The notes under the pieces were generated by a model. That model was given only the letters and a program-made list of their open reading frames with translations, made no database searches and was not told where the DNA came from. This document shows positions 33,356 to 41,857 of a DNA stretch of 45,825 nucleotides, in pieces. Origin of the DNA: Clostridium sp. CAG:169 (GTDB lineage Bacteria > Bacillota > Clostridia > Oscillospirales > Ruminococcaceae); the NCBI GenBank assembly GCA_000435195.1, contig FR880251.1, forward strand, positions 1-45,825. Direction: 5' to 3'. Numbering within the stretch: the first letter of the stretch is position 1; each line of letters opens with the position of its first letter. The translations under genes were made by a program, and so were the position numbers.

Positions 33356-33392
33356 AAAAAGCGTCGGTCTTGTGACCGGCGCTTTTTGTTTT
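33356..33392 (+). terminator. Terminator ending the riboswitch transcript
   Basis: AAAAAGCG-CGGTC pairs with GACCG-CGCTTTTT around TTGT and is followed by GTTTT. Its 5' arm also contains CGGTC, complementary to GACCG in the aptamer P3 region. The transcript would be about 230 nt. Confidence 0.9.
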
Positions 33393-33420
33393 CTGTTATA
33401 TTTTATTTAGGCGATGAAAA

Positions 33421-33451
33421 AAGCACCCGCATCACAGGGATGCAGGTGCTT
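33421..33451 (-). terminator. Intrinsic terminator of the rpmG-rplA operon
   Basis: On the minus strand AAGCACC-GCATC pairs with GATGC-GGTGCTT, followed by TTTTTT. Confidence 0.9.
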
Positions 33452-33479
33452 AAAAATTCTATCGACAGACAAAAGCTGA

Positions 33480-34169
33480 TTAGCAGAATTTGGAAGGGTT
33501 AACCTTAACGCCAGGGCCCATGGTGGTAGCCAGAACGCAGGATCTTACATACTGACCCTTTGCTGCTGCTGGTTTTGCTTTTACGATAGCGCCCATCAGG
33601 GTGTCAAAGTTTTCCTGAAGTTTCTCAACACCAAAGGAAGCTTTGCCGATTGGGCAGTGGATGATGTTGGTTTTGTCCAGACGGTACTCGATCTTACCAG
33701 CCTTTGCTTCCTGAACAGCTTTTACAACGTCAGGAGTTACAGTGCCAGCTTTTGGAGAAGGCATCAAGCCTCTTGGACCGAGAACTTTACCCAGACGGCC
33801 AACAACGCCCATCATGTCAGGGCTAGCGATGACAACGTCGAAATCCATCCAGCCGCCCTGGATTTTCTGCATGTACTCGTCAGAGCCAGCGTAGTCTGCG
33901 CCAGCTGCCAGAGCTGCGTCAACCTTGTCGCCTTTGCAGAATACCATAACGCGAACGGTTTTGCCGGTGCCGTTTGGCAGAACGACCGCGCCACGAACCT
34001 GCTGCTCAGCGTGACGGGAGTCAACGCCCAGTCTTACATGGATCTCTACGGTTTCGTCAAATTTAGCCTTTGCGGTTTTCAGGCAGTTTTCAATAGCTTC
34101 GGTGGTATCGTACAGAACAGCGGTATCAACCAGTTTGGTGCTGTCCTGATATTTCTTTCCGTGTTTCAT
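33480..34169 (-). CDS. rplA: 50S ribosomal protein L1
   Basis: A 229-residue protein, the normal length. It starts MKHGKKYQDS and has the L1 signature region MMGVVGRLGKVLGPRGLMPSPKAGTV. It binds 23S rRNA at the L1 stalk and usually represses its own mRNA together with rplK. It is the last gene of the operon; rplJ and rplL, which follow it in most bacteria, are not here. Confidence 0.97.
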   Translation of the reverse strand: MKHGKKYQDSTKLVDTAVLYDTTEAIENCLKTAKAKFDETVEIHVRLGVDSRHAEQQVRGAVVLPNGTGKTVRVMVFCKGDKVDAALAAGADYAGSDEYMQKIQGGWMDFDVVIASPDMMGVVGRLGKVLGPRGLMPSPKAGTVTPDVVKAVQEAKAGKIEYRLDKTNIIHCPIGKASFGVEKLQENFDTLMGAIVKAKPAAAKGQYVRSCVLATTMGPGVKVNPSKFC

Positions 34170-34233
34170 CTTTAATTACTCCTCCCTTAAATCTGAGTGG
34201 TAAATGCGGAAATCTCCTCCCACCCGGGGAGTA

Positions 34234-34659
34234 CTAGTCAACTACCTCGACGCCCATTGCGCGAGCAGAACCAGCGATCATGCTCATAGCAGATTCGAGG
34301 TTTGCAGCATTGAGGTCTGGCATTTTGATCTCAGCGATTTTCTGCAACTGTGCTTTTGTGATTTTTGCAACTTTGGTTTTGTTTGGTACACCAGAACCGG
34401 ATTCGATTTTGCACTCTTTTTTGATGAGTACAGCAGCCGGAGGGGTTTTGGTGACAAAGGTGAAGGATCTGTCAGCATATACAGTGATGATGACAGGGAT
34501 GATCATGCCAACGTCATTTTTGGTTCTTTCGTTGAATTCCTTGGTGAATGCCATGATGTTGACACCATGCTGACCAAGAGCAGGACCAACCGGTGGCGCC
34601 GGAGTAGCCTTTCCGGCAGGGATCTGCAGCTTAATGTAGCCGGTAACTTTCTGAGCCAT
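34234..34659 (-). CDS. rplK: 50S ribosomal protein L11
   Basis: A 141-residue protein beginning MAQKVTGYIKLQIPAGKATP. The start at 34659 has GGAGGTG about 10 nt upstream; the ATG 24 nt further upstream does not match the family N-terminus. The C-terminal rRNA-binding part (KTKVAKITKAQLQKIAEIKMPDLNA) is intact. It lies 64 bp before rplA. Confidence 0.97.
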   Translation of the reverse strand: MAQKVTGYIKLQIPAGKATPAPPVGPALGQHGVNIMAFTKEFNERTKNDVGMIIPVIITVYADRSFTFVTKTPPAAVLIKKECKIESGSGVPNKTKVAKITKAQLQKIAEIKMPDLNAANLESAMSMIAGSARAMGVEVVD

Positions 34660-34683
34660 TAGTAAATTGCACCTCCATAACAT

Positions 34684-34718
34684 GTGGTCAACCGGAACAG
34701 ATGATTTGTTCCTCCCAC
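34684..34718 (-). promoter_or_regulatory. Leader hairpin before rplK (possible L1 site)
   Basis: On the minus strand GTGG-GGAACA pairs with TGTTCC-CCAC with an asymmetric internal loop (GA against GGTTGA) and a 7-nt apical loop. It ends about 25 nt before the rplK start. The position fits an L1 autoregulation site, but I could not align it with the 23S target. Confidence 0.4.
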
Positions 34719-34750
34719 TGGGCTGCCCATTGCCCCATGCAAAGGCAGCA

Positions 34751-34770
34751 AGAAAAGCCCTTTTCGGGCA
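34751..34770 (-). terminator. Weak attenuator-like hairpin between nusG and rplK
   Basis: On the minus strand GCCC-GAAAA-GGGC is followed by TTTTCTT. The stem is only 4 bp, so it may reduce but not stop read-through. Confidence 0.4.
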
Positions 34771-34816
34771 AGACCTAAAACGGGTTATGGTTTTAAGTCA
34801 CCTCATAAAGACGATA

Positions 34817-35338
34817 TTATTCTATGGTCTGTACCTGATCCAGTTCAAGCTCTACGGGTGTCTCTCTTCCAAACATGGAAACGACGACCTTGACCATGTT
34901 GCGATCGGTGTCAAGTTCTTCAACCACACCGATGAACCCGTCAAGATAACCGTCGATGATTTTGACAGAGTCGCCAACCTCGAAGTTGACTTCGACCTGT
35001 TTTTTCTCCACACCAAGGGCAGCTACCTCTTCATCGGACAGCGGGACCGGTTTGGAGCCTGGTCCGACAAAGCCGGTTACTCCACGGATGTTGCGGACGA
35101 CATACCAGGAATCGTCTGTCATAATCATGTTGACAAGCACATAGCCTGGGAAAATTTTGCGCTCCACTTCACGTTTTTTGTTGTCCTTGATCTCGACAAC
35201 CTTTTCAGTAGGAACCATAACGCCTGCAATCAAATCATGCAGCTTGCGGTTTTCTACTGCGTTTTCGATATCTGTTGCAACCTTGTTCTCATAACCTGAG
35301 TAGGTGTGCACCACATACCATTTTGGAGTTTCAGACAT
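34817..35338 (-). CDS. nusG: Transcription antitermination/termination factor NusG
   Basis: A 173-residue protein. The NGN domain (WYVVHTYSGYENKV; IFPGYVLVNMIM) is followed by the KOW motif near residues 120-150 (VEVNFEVGDSVKIIDGYLDGFIG). It couples RNA polymerase to ribosomes or Rho. Its place between secE and rplK is the standard one. Confidence 0.97.
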   Translation of the reverse strand: MSETPKWYVVHTYSGYENKVATDIENAVENRKLHDLIAGVMVPTEKVVEIKDNKKREVERKIFPGYVLVNMIMTDDSWYVVRNIRGVTGFVGPGSKPVPLSDEEVAALGVEKKQVEVNFEVGDSVKIIDGYLDGFIGVVEELDTDRNMVKVVVSMFGRETPVELELDQVQTIE

Positions 35339-35383
35339 ACAGTTATCCCTCCGATGGTGTAGATCGTTTCGGTAAGCTTTTGA

Positions 35384-35602
35384 TTAGTGGAACAAACCGA
35401 CAAGAGCATTGAAAACAAAGTCGATGATTCCAATGCTGACGCTGGAAAGCACAAGCACAACGATGACGATGCCGGTGTTGTTGAGCACGGTCTTCTTGCT
35501 TGGCCATACCACCTTTTTCAGTTCACTTTTGGTGTCCTTGAAAAAGCGCTTGATTCCAGAGGCGATACGCTTAAAAAAGCCTGGTTTTTTTTCATCAGCC
35601 AC
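35384..35602 (-). CDS. secE: Preprotein translocase subunit SecE
   Basis: A 72-residue protein with a basic amphipathic N-terminal half (FFKDTKSELKKVVWPSKK, the SecE signature) and one membrane helix at about residues 43-66. It stabilises SecY in the translocon. Confidence 0.96.
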   Translation of the reverse strand: MADEKKPGFFKRIASGIKRFFKDTKSELKKVVWPSKKTVLNNTGIVIVVLVLSSVSIGIIDFVFNALVGLFH

Positions 35603-35622
35603 TTTAACAGCCCGCCTTTCGC

Positions 35623-35772
35623 CTACTTGGTTTCTTTGTGAAGTGTGTGTTTGCGGCAGAACTTGCAGTATTTGTTCATCTCAAGTCTGTCAGGATCGTT
35701 CTTTTTGTTTTTCTTTGTGTTGTAATTACGCTGTTTGCACTCTGTGCAAGCTAAGGTAATTTTAGTCCTCAT
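35623..35772 (-). CDS. rpmG: 50S ribosomal protein L33
   Basis: A 49-residue protein starting MRTKITLACTECKQRNY, with AGGAGGTG before the ATG at 35772. It is the four-cysteine, zinc-type form: CTEC and CKFC. First gene of the operon. Confidence 0.96.
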   Translation of the reverse strand: MRTKITLACTECKQRNYNTKKNKKNDPDRLEMNKYCKFCRKHTLHKETK

Positions 35773-35922
35773 ATCGGCACCTCCTGATAAAACGGATTTT
35801 TTTGCCTCCCTCGTAAAGGAAACGCTTGAATCTCCAACCTGACACAGCCGTGGCTGCTGTCTGTTGGCGGGTGGATGGTTCATTTTTGGACATAAAAAAA
35901 TAACCCTTTTAGAGGTAACGTT

Positions 35923-35952
35923 AGTTTATCACATCCGGGTCCTTTTCGTCAA
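35923..35952 (-). promoter_or_regulatory. Promoter of the rpmG-secE-nusG-rplK-rplA operon
   Basis: On the minus strand TTGACG (35947-35952), 18 nt, TAAACT (35923-35928). A leader of about 145 nt follows and contains a hairpin based on CAGCC-GGCTG (35841-35862). Confidence 0.6.
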
Positions 35953-36215
35953 CGCCTTTTTGCCGTTTTTAAGCGATTTTTTTGAAGTTTAGGTATTCTG
36001 CTTACAATCGCCGCTCTGCTAACGGCTGCGCTTGTTCTTTTTTGCCCGACAGCGGTCCCACAGCCGTGCAGTTGTCGGTGCAGAGGATGCAAACAGGAAG
36101 AAGATGGTTCGCTTTTCACAGGATAAAAGAGGCTATATTTTATAGGAAGGAAAGAATCGGTCAAATCTGACAATCCGGCAGAGATTAAAATATACAAAAT
36201 GATACAATGAACCCA

Positions 36216-36245
36216 TTGAAACAAAGCGCTTTGATGTGATACAAT
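36216..36245 (+). promoter_or_regulatory. Promoter of the ddl-murI-argS cluster
   Basis: TTGAAA (36216-36221), 18 nt, TACAAT (36240-36245). GATACAATGAA also occurs 37 nt upstream (36201-36211). The rest of the gap 35953-36215 shows a CCGACA/TGTCGG inverted repeat (about 36042-36076) and no convincing gene. Confidence 0.6.
36222..36233 (+). promoter_or_regulatory. 12-bp palindrome inside the promoter spacer (possible operator)
   Basis: CAAAGCGCTTTG is a perfect palindrome between the -35 and -10 boxes. Its core AAAGCGCTTT is the core of the CcpA cre consensus, but the outer TG/CA of cre is not kept. A LacI/CcpA-type repressor is therefore a guess. Confidence 0.45.
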
Positions 36246-36262
36246 GAATAGACACTGTAAAT

Positions 36263-36307
36263 CGGCTGTTTTTTCCCTGCACGGCAGAGAAAAACATAAT
36301 GCAGCCG
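36263..36307 (+). other. Leader hairpin of ddl mRNA
   Basis: CGGCTG-TTTTTTC-CTGC pairs with GCAG-GAAAAA-CAGCCG in a 45-nt hairpin placed about 10 nt after the expected transcript start. No T tract follows. It may protect the mRNA end or be regulatory. Confidence 0.5.
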
Positions 36308-36369
36308 TCGGTTGTATATAGTATGAAATAAAGATGGAATGATCTGCTGATAAAAAGGGAGTGTATTGG

Positions 36370-37446
36370 ATGACAGGCAAACGCATCAGGGTCGCTGTGC
36401 TGTTTGGCGGCGTATCAAGTGAGCATGAGGTTTCGCTGATGTCGGTGGAATCGGTGCTGGCAAACCTGCCGCAGGAGTACGAGGTGCTGCGAATCGGCAT
36501 CACAAAGGACGGACGCTGGGTGGAGTACACCGGCAAAAATGATGAAATTACAAGCGGAGCATGGGAACAGGACAAAAGTCTGCGCACCGCTGTCCTGTCG
36601 CCGGACCGCTCCCACAAGGGCTTTCTGCTGCTGGGCAGCGACGGCTGGGAGCTGGCACCGGTGGACATCTGCTTCCCGGTGCTGCACGGCAAGCACGGCG
36701 AGGACGGCACCATCCAGGGTCTGTTCCAGCTGGCAGACATCCCGTTTGTAGGCTGTGACGCCATCTCCAGCGCCAACTGCATGGATAAAGAGATGACCCA
36801 CACCATCCTGGAGGCGCATGGCATCCAGATGGCAAAATGGCTGCGGGTGGACAACGAAAAGATGCAGGATTTTGACGCCTTTGCTAAGCAGGCGGAGCAG
36901 AAGCTGGGCTACCCAATGTTTGTAAAACCGGCAAACGCAGGCTCCTCGGTGGGCGTAGGCAAGGCGCACGACCGCGCAGAGCTGAAAAGTGCATGCCTGC
37001 ACGCTTTGCAGGAGGACTACAAAGCGGTGGTAGAGGAATGCATCGAGATGCAGGAGGTGGAAACCGCTGTTTTGGGCAACAGCAATCCACAGGCGGCAGG
37101 TGTGGTCGGCGAGCTGGTACCGGTGGTGGAATTTTACACCTACGAAGCCAAATATATTGACGGCACCACTGCACTGCACATCCCGGGCAGGGTGGATGAG
37201 GAGATTTCGCAGCAGCTGCGCCGCACCGCAGAAAAGGCGTTTGCTGCCATCGGCTGCCAGGGCTTTGCACGCATCGACTTTTTTGTGCGCAAGGGCGACC
37301 ATGCGGTCATCCTCAACGAAATCAACACCATCCCGGGCTTTACCTCCATCAGCATGTACCCGAAGCTGTGGGCACACTGCGGGCTTTCCTATCCGCAGCT
37401 GCTGGACCGCCTGATTCAGCTGGGACTGGAGCGCAACGCACAATAA
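36370..37446 (+). CDS. ddl: D-alanine--D-alanine ligase
   Basis: A 358-residue ATP-grasp enzyme making the D-Ala-D-Ala end of peptidoglycan precursors. The start at 36370 follows AAGGGAG by 9 nt. Motifs: VLFGGVSSEHEVSLMS (N-terminal), PVLHGKHGEDGTIQG, KPANAGSSVGVGK, EFYTYEAKYIDG (the Tyr-containing loop linked to D-Ala specificity) and EINTIPGFTSISMYPKLW. It does not look like VanA-type D-Ala-D-Lac ligases. It is followed 28 bp later by murI, which makes D-glutamate for the same pathway. Confidence 0.95.
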   Translation: MTGKRIRVAVLFGGVSSEHEVSLMSVESVLANLPQEYEVLRIGITKDGRWVEYTGKNDEITSGAWEQDKSLRTAVLSPDRSHKGFLLLGSDGWELAPVDICFPVLHGKHGEDGTIQGLFQLADIPFVGCDAISSANCMDKEMTHTILEAHGIQMAKWLRVDNEKMQDFDAFAKQAEQKLGYPMFVKPANAGSSVGVGKAHDRAELKSACLHALQEDYKAVVEECIEMQEVETAVLGNSNPQAAGVVGELVPVVEFYTYEAKYIDGTTALHIPGRVDEEISQQLRRTAEKAFAAIGCQGFARIDFFVRKGDHAVILNEINTIPGFTSISMYPKLWAHCGLSYPQLLDRLIQLGLERNAQ

Positions 37447-37474
37447 CCAAACCAAAGGAAGGGACCAGACGTTT

Positions 37475-38284
37475 ATGGATAACAGGGCAATCGGGGTGTT
37501 TGATTCGGGACTGGGGGGCTTGACCACCGTCAAGGAGCTGCACCGCATCCTGCCGAAGGAGGACATCATCTATCTGGGGGATACCGGACGGGTACCCTAC
37601 GGTTCCCGCAGCAGAGAAACGATTATCAAGTATGCCAGACAGGACATTGCCTTTCTGCTGCAAAAGGACATCAAGATGGTGGTGGCTGCTTGTGGTACGG
37701 TCAGCAGCACGCTGCCAAGGGAAATCTCCGCCAATCTGCCGGTGCCGTATCTGGACATCGTGCTGCCGGCGGCACAGCAGGCGTGCGCTATGACCAGCCG
37801 CGGACGCATCGGCGTGGTGGGGACCAACGCGACGCTGCGCAGCAATGCCTTCGGCAAAGCAATCCACAACATCCGCGCAGATGTGCAGGTGTACGGCAAC
37901 CCCTGTCCGCTGCTGGTGCATCTGGTGGAAAACGGGCTGGTGCAGCAGGAGAATCCCATCACCCGCCTGACGGTGCAGATGTATCTGGAGCCTTTGATGA
38001 AGGAGCAGATCGACACGCTGATTTTAGGATGCACCCACTACCCGCTGCTGTACGATATTTTTAACGAGTTGCTGGACTATCAGGTCACCTTGATCGACCC
38101 CGGGCGCTGTGCGGCAGGCTCGGTGCGCGACCTGCTGATGAAAAACGGTCAGCTGGCACAGCGGCAGCGGCAGGGCATCACCGAATACAATGTCACCGAT
38201 GAAACGGAATCCTTCAACAGGACCGCCTCCATCTTTTTGGGAGAACAGGTCAAAGGAGCTGTCAACCGCATCGAGCTGGGCTAG
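37475..38284 (+). CDS. murI: Glutamate racemase
   Basis: A 269-residue enzyme supplying D-glutamate for peptidoglycan. IGVFDSGLGGLTTVKEL opens the protein. The two catalytic cysteines are Cys about 73 (VVAACGTVSST) and Cys about 186 (LGCTHYPLL). Most family members have Cys-Asn-Thr at the first site; here it is Cys-Gly-Thr, so substrate contacts may differ. Context with ddl supports a cell-wall role. Confidence 0.93.
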   Translation: MDNRAIGVFDSGLGGLTTVKELHRILPKEDIIYLGDTGRVPYGSRSRETIIKYARQDIAFLLQKDIKMVVAACGTVSSTLPREISANLPVPYLDIVLPAAQQACAMTSRGRIGVVGTNATLRSNAFGKAIHNIRADVQVYGNPCPLLVHLVENGLVQQENPITRLTVQMYLEPLMKEQIDTLILGCTHYPLLYDIFNELLDYQVTLIDPGRCAAGSVRDLLMKNGQLAQRQRQGITEYNVTDETESFNRTASIFLGEQVKGAVNRIELG

Positions 38285-38314
38285 GCAGGGCAGGAAAGGG
38301 AGAAGGATAGTAAG

Positions 38315-38764
38315 ATGGAAATTGCAAAGGATATGAAAAAGGACGTCCTCATCACCATCAAGGGCACCCAGAGAGTGGGAGGAGAGAGCGACGTCATCGA
38401 GATGATGACCACCGGCAGGTTTTACCGCAAGAACAAGCTGTACTACATCAGCTATGAGGAGACCGAAGCCACCGGCTATGAGGGGTGCAGGACCACGCTG
38501 AAGGTGGGTCCAAACGACAAGGTGACCATGACCCGCTTTGGACCGTCGCGCTCGCAGCTGATTGTCGAGCAGGGGGTGCGCCATCAGTGCCAGTACGACA
38601 CCGGGTATGGCGCCATGACCATCGGGGTGATGGGCGACAGCTTTGAAAGCACCCTAAGCGACCGCGGCGGGCTGCTGCGGTTTGGCTACACACTGGACAT
38701 CGAGGCAACAGTAGCCAGCGAGAACACCGTGAGCATCACCGTCAAGGAAATTTTAGCAAACTGA
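38315..38764 (+). CDS. DUF1934 family protein (YwiB-like)
   Basis: A 149-residue beta-rich cytoplasmic protein. It shows VLITIKGTQRVGGESDVIEMMTTG at the N-terminus and YYISYEETEATGYEGCRTTLKV and LRFGYTLDIE later, which are DUF1934 features. As in Bacillus (ywiB), it lies directly upstream of argS. Structural relatives are small barrel proteins of unknown function. AAGGATAG precedes the start. Confidence 0.88.
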   Translation: MEIAKDMKKDVLITIKGTQRVGGESDVIEMMTTGRFYRKNKLYYISYEETEATGYEGCRTTLKVGPNDKVTMTRFGPSRSQLIVEQGVRHQCQYDTGYGAMTIGVMGDSFESTLSDRGGLLRFGYTLDIEATVASENTVSITVKEILAN

Positions 38765-38831
38765 TACAGAGGTGCCAAAACAGTATACAACCATTTTCAA
38801 TAGACAAAAATCAGGAAAGGAAAGAACAAGA

Positions 38832-40535
38832 ATGAATAAAAACTTTGTGCTGGATGCAAAAACAGAGGTAGAAGCTCTGATTCGGGACGCCTTTGCTGCG
38901 GCAGAAGCGCAGGGCAAATTGCAGGGCGGTCAGCCGCTGCCTGCCTTTACTGTGGAGATTCCGGCGGACAGCTCCCACGGCGATTTTGCGACCAATGCAG
39001 CGATGGTTTCTGCAAAGACCTTCCACAGCGCACCGGTCAAAATTGCAGGAGCGCTGGTGGAGTGCATGGACTTTTCCAAAGCGCGTTACATCGACCGCGC
39101 AGAGATTGCAGGTCCGGGCTTCATCAACTTTTTTGTCAGCCCGGTCTGGTTTGCAGACATCGTAGCGGGTGTGCTGGAAGCCGGAGATGACTACGGCAGA
39201 AGCGACTACGGCAAGGGCGAAAAGGTGATGGTGGAATTTGTTTCCGCAAACCCCACCGGTCCGATGCACATGGGCAACGCACGCGGCGGCGCGATCGGCG
39301 ACTGCCTGGCAGCGGCAATGGATGCCTGCGGCTACGATGTGACCAGAGAGTTTTACATCAACGATGCCGGCAACCAGATTGAAAAGTTCGGTCTGTCGCT
39401 GGAAGCAAGATATTTGCAGATTTTTAAAGGCGAAGAGGCAGTTCCGTTCCCGGAGGACGGCTACCACGGCGAGGACATCAAGGAAAGGGCGCAGCAGTAT
39501 GCTGACATCCACGGGGACAGCCTGCTCAACTGCTCGGAGCAGGAGCGCAGACAGGCACTGGTGGACTTTGCCCTGCCAAAAAATATCGAGAAGCTGCGCA
39601 CCGACCTGGAAAAATACCGCATCACCTATGATGTATGGTTCCCGGAAAGCACCCTGCATCAGTCGGGCGCGGTCAAGGCAGTGGTGGACGAGCTGACCCA
39701 GCGCGGCATGACCTATGAAAAGGACGGCGCAATCTGGTACAAGGCGACCCAGTTTGGCGGAGAAAAGGACGAGGTACTGGTGCGTGCCAACGGCAACCCA
39801 ACCTACTTTACCGCAGACATCGCCTACCACAGAAATAAATTTGTGGACCGTCACTTTGACAGGGTCATCAACGTATGGGGTGCTGACCACCACGGTCATG
39901 TAGCACGTCTGAAGGGCGCGATGGATGCCATCGGTCTGGACGGCAGCAAGCTGGACATCGTGCTGATGCAGCTGGTGCGCCTGATGAAGGACGGCGAGCC
40001 GTACCGCATGAGCAAACGTACCGGCAAGTCGATCACCCTGTCCGATTTGACCGACCTGGTTCCAATCGATGCAGCCAGATTCTTCTTTAATATGCGCGAG
40101 CCAAACTCCACCCTCGACTTTGATTTGGATTTGGCGGTGGAAGAATCCTCCCAGAACCCGGTATACTATGTGCAGTATGCTCATGCAAGAATCTGCTCCA
40201 TCTTAAAGAATTTGCAGGCGCAGAACATCCAGCCGAAGGACTGTGACAGCCAGCAGCTGATGCTGCTGAACAGCTCGGAGGAAAAGGAGCTGATCCGCAA
40301 GCTGGCACAGTGCCCGCAGGAAATCATCAATGCTGCCAAGAACTATGACCCGGCACGCATGACCCACTACCTGATGGATGTAGCGACCCTGTTCCATAAG
40401 TTCTACAACGCTTGCCGTGTACAGGGCGAGGACGAGGCGCTGATGCAGGCAAGAATTTCGCTGTGTCTGGCAACCCGCGTGGTGCTGGCAAACCTGCTCA
40501 AGCTGCTGAAGATCAACGCTCCGCAGAGTATGTAA
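38832..40535 (+). CDS. argS: Arginyl-tRNA synthetase
   Basis: A 567-residue class I synthetase. The start at 38832 follows AGGAAAGGA; the open frame before it is not conserved-looking. The HIGH-type motif is PMHMGNARGG (about 138-147) and the KMSKS-type motif is YRMSKRTGKS. The C-terminal anticodon-binding domain carries PARMTHYLMDVATLFHKFYNACRV. No T-box is seen in front of it. Confidence 0.97.
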   Translation: MNKNFVLDAKTEVEALIRDAFAAAEAQGKLQGGQPLPAFTVEIPADSSHGDFATNAAMVSAKTFHSAPVKIAGALVECMDFSKARYIDRAEIAGPGFINFFVSPVWFADIVAGVLEAGDDYGRSDYGKGEKVMVEFVSANPTGPMHMGNARGGAIGDCLAAAMDACGYDVTREFYINDAGNQIEKFGLSLEARYLQIFKGEEAVPFPEDGYHGEDIKERAQQYADIHGDSLLNCSEQERRQALVDFALPKNIEKLRTDLEKYRITYDVWFPESTLHQSGAVKAVVDELTQRGMTYEKDGAIWYKATQFGGEKDEVLVRANGNPTYFTADIAYHRNKFVDRHFDRVINVWGADHHGHVARLKGAMDAIGLDGSKLDIVLMQLVRLMKDGEPYRMSKRTGKSITLSDLTDLVPIDAARFFFNMREPNSTLDFDLDLAVEESSQNPVYYVQYAHARICSILKNLQAQNIQPKDCDSQQLMLLNSSEEKELIRKLAQCPQEIINAAKNYDPARMTHYLMDVATLFHKFYNACRVQGEDEALMQARISLCLATRVVLANLLKLLKINAPQSM

Positions 40536-40593
40536 GAATAAAAAGCGATGCGGGCGATGGGCGACCATCCGGTCGGATAAAAAGGAGTATGAA

Positions 40594-41839
40594 ATGGAAA
40601 TCCCGTTATCACAGCCGCTGCTGATGGACGGCGCGGCAAGAACAAATCTGTGGCTGGAAGGAATGCCGATGTACAGCTGTCCGGCGCAATGGATGCTGGA
40701 ACACCCCGAGCGGGTGCAGAAGCTGCAAAGGGAATTTTTGCAGGCAGGCAGCCGGATGCTGTGCACCCCGACAGCGCAGGCGGACAGTGTGACCCTGCAA
40801 AAGTGGGACGCACAGCAGCAGATGGAGCCGTACAACGAGCAGCTGGCAAGGCTGACGGTGGAAAGCTGCCGCCGGGCAGAGCAAAAAACGCTGGCAGCCG
40901 GGGTGATTGCACCGCTGGAGCTGCTGGCGGAGCCGTTTGGTGAAACGCCGTTCTTTGAACTGGTGAACATCTATGCGCATCAGGCGTTTGCCTTGCAGCG
41001 CGGCGGGGTGGACCTGCTGATTGCAGACACGATGACCACCCTCTCGCAGAGCCGGGCGGCAATTTTAGGATGCCGGCAGACCGGTCTGCCGGTGATGGTC
41101 ACCCTGAATGTGGAAGAGGACGGCGAGACCTGCATGGGCAGCGATTTGGTTTCCGCCCTGATTGTCTGCCAGAAGCTGGGTGCGGCGGCATTTGGACTTT
41201 CCTGCTGCGACCGACCGGAAAAGCTGTACCATCACATCGAGGAGATTGCACCCTATGCCAAGGTACCCATCATCGTGCGCCCAAGGGCAGGGGAGGATTT
41301 TGACCACCTGCTTTCGCCCGAGCAGATGGCGCAGCAGATGAAGGGACTATTGCAGCGGGGAGCCACCCTGGTGGGAGGCTGCTGTTACACCACGCCGCAG
41401 CACATCCGCGCCATTGGGCAGATGATGTCGGATTTTGACTTTGCCGGTGTACACATCCGCAAGGAGGACAGCGACACCATCCTGATGGCGGGAGCGACCG
41501 AGCCGTACTTCCTGGATGAATACTTCGACCAGACCGAGCCGGTGTATTGTCGGGTGGATATGGTATTGTCGGGTGGATATGTCCGACGAGCTGCTGGAGC
41601 TGGAGCACAGCGGAGCGGATGTGGCAACCATCTGCATCGAAACGGTGGACGACGCATACAACTTTGCACTCAACGCTCATATGTTGCATATGCCGGTGTC
41701 CTTTTTGTCGGACAGCGAGGAAGCGCTGGAGATGGCACTGCTGATGTACAACGGCTGTGCGTTTGTGGATTCCCGCAGCGACCTGGATGAAAGGATACTG
41801 GAACGCCTTGCCAAAGGGTACGGCGCGACGGTGCGATAA
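40594..41839 (+). pseudogene. Homocysteine S-methyltransferase-family gene, frameshifted by a 19-bp duplication
   Basis: The first 317 codons encode a homocysteine S-methyltransferase barrel with zinc ligands Cys in GLSCC and the pair in LVGGCCYTTPQHIRAI. At 41544-41581 a 19-bp sequence is present twice in tandem, which moves the frame by one. With one copy removed the protein continues EPVYCRVDMSDELLELEHSG to KGYGATVR, total about 408 residues. The C-terminal part of about 110 residues is not the usual MetH pterin domain. With the duplication, the protein ends in unrelated residues at 41790, while the normal C-terminus is in another frame. The duplication could be reversible by slippage, or an error. 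Confidence 0.88.
41544..41581 (+). repeat. 19-bp perfect tandem duplication
   Basis: GTATTGTCGGGTGGATATG occurs at 41544-41562 and again at 41563-41581, with no mismatch and no gap. Confidence 0.99.
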
Positions 41840-41857
41840 CAGAAAAATCAAGAATAG

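Noticed and set aside
35982..36170. 62-codon forward frame in the gap before ddl
   Set aside because: It needs a TTG start without a ribosome site and overlaps an inverted repeat; no recognisable protein.
35949..36854. Reverse-strand frame of about 300 codons over the start of ddl
   Set aside because: It is antisense to ddl and its promoter, with no homology pattern.
36370..37446. Vancomycin-type D-Ala-D-Lac ligase
   Set aside because: The Tyr-containing loop EFYTYEAKY and overall motifs fit an ordinary D-Ala-D-Ala ligase, and no van genes are near.
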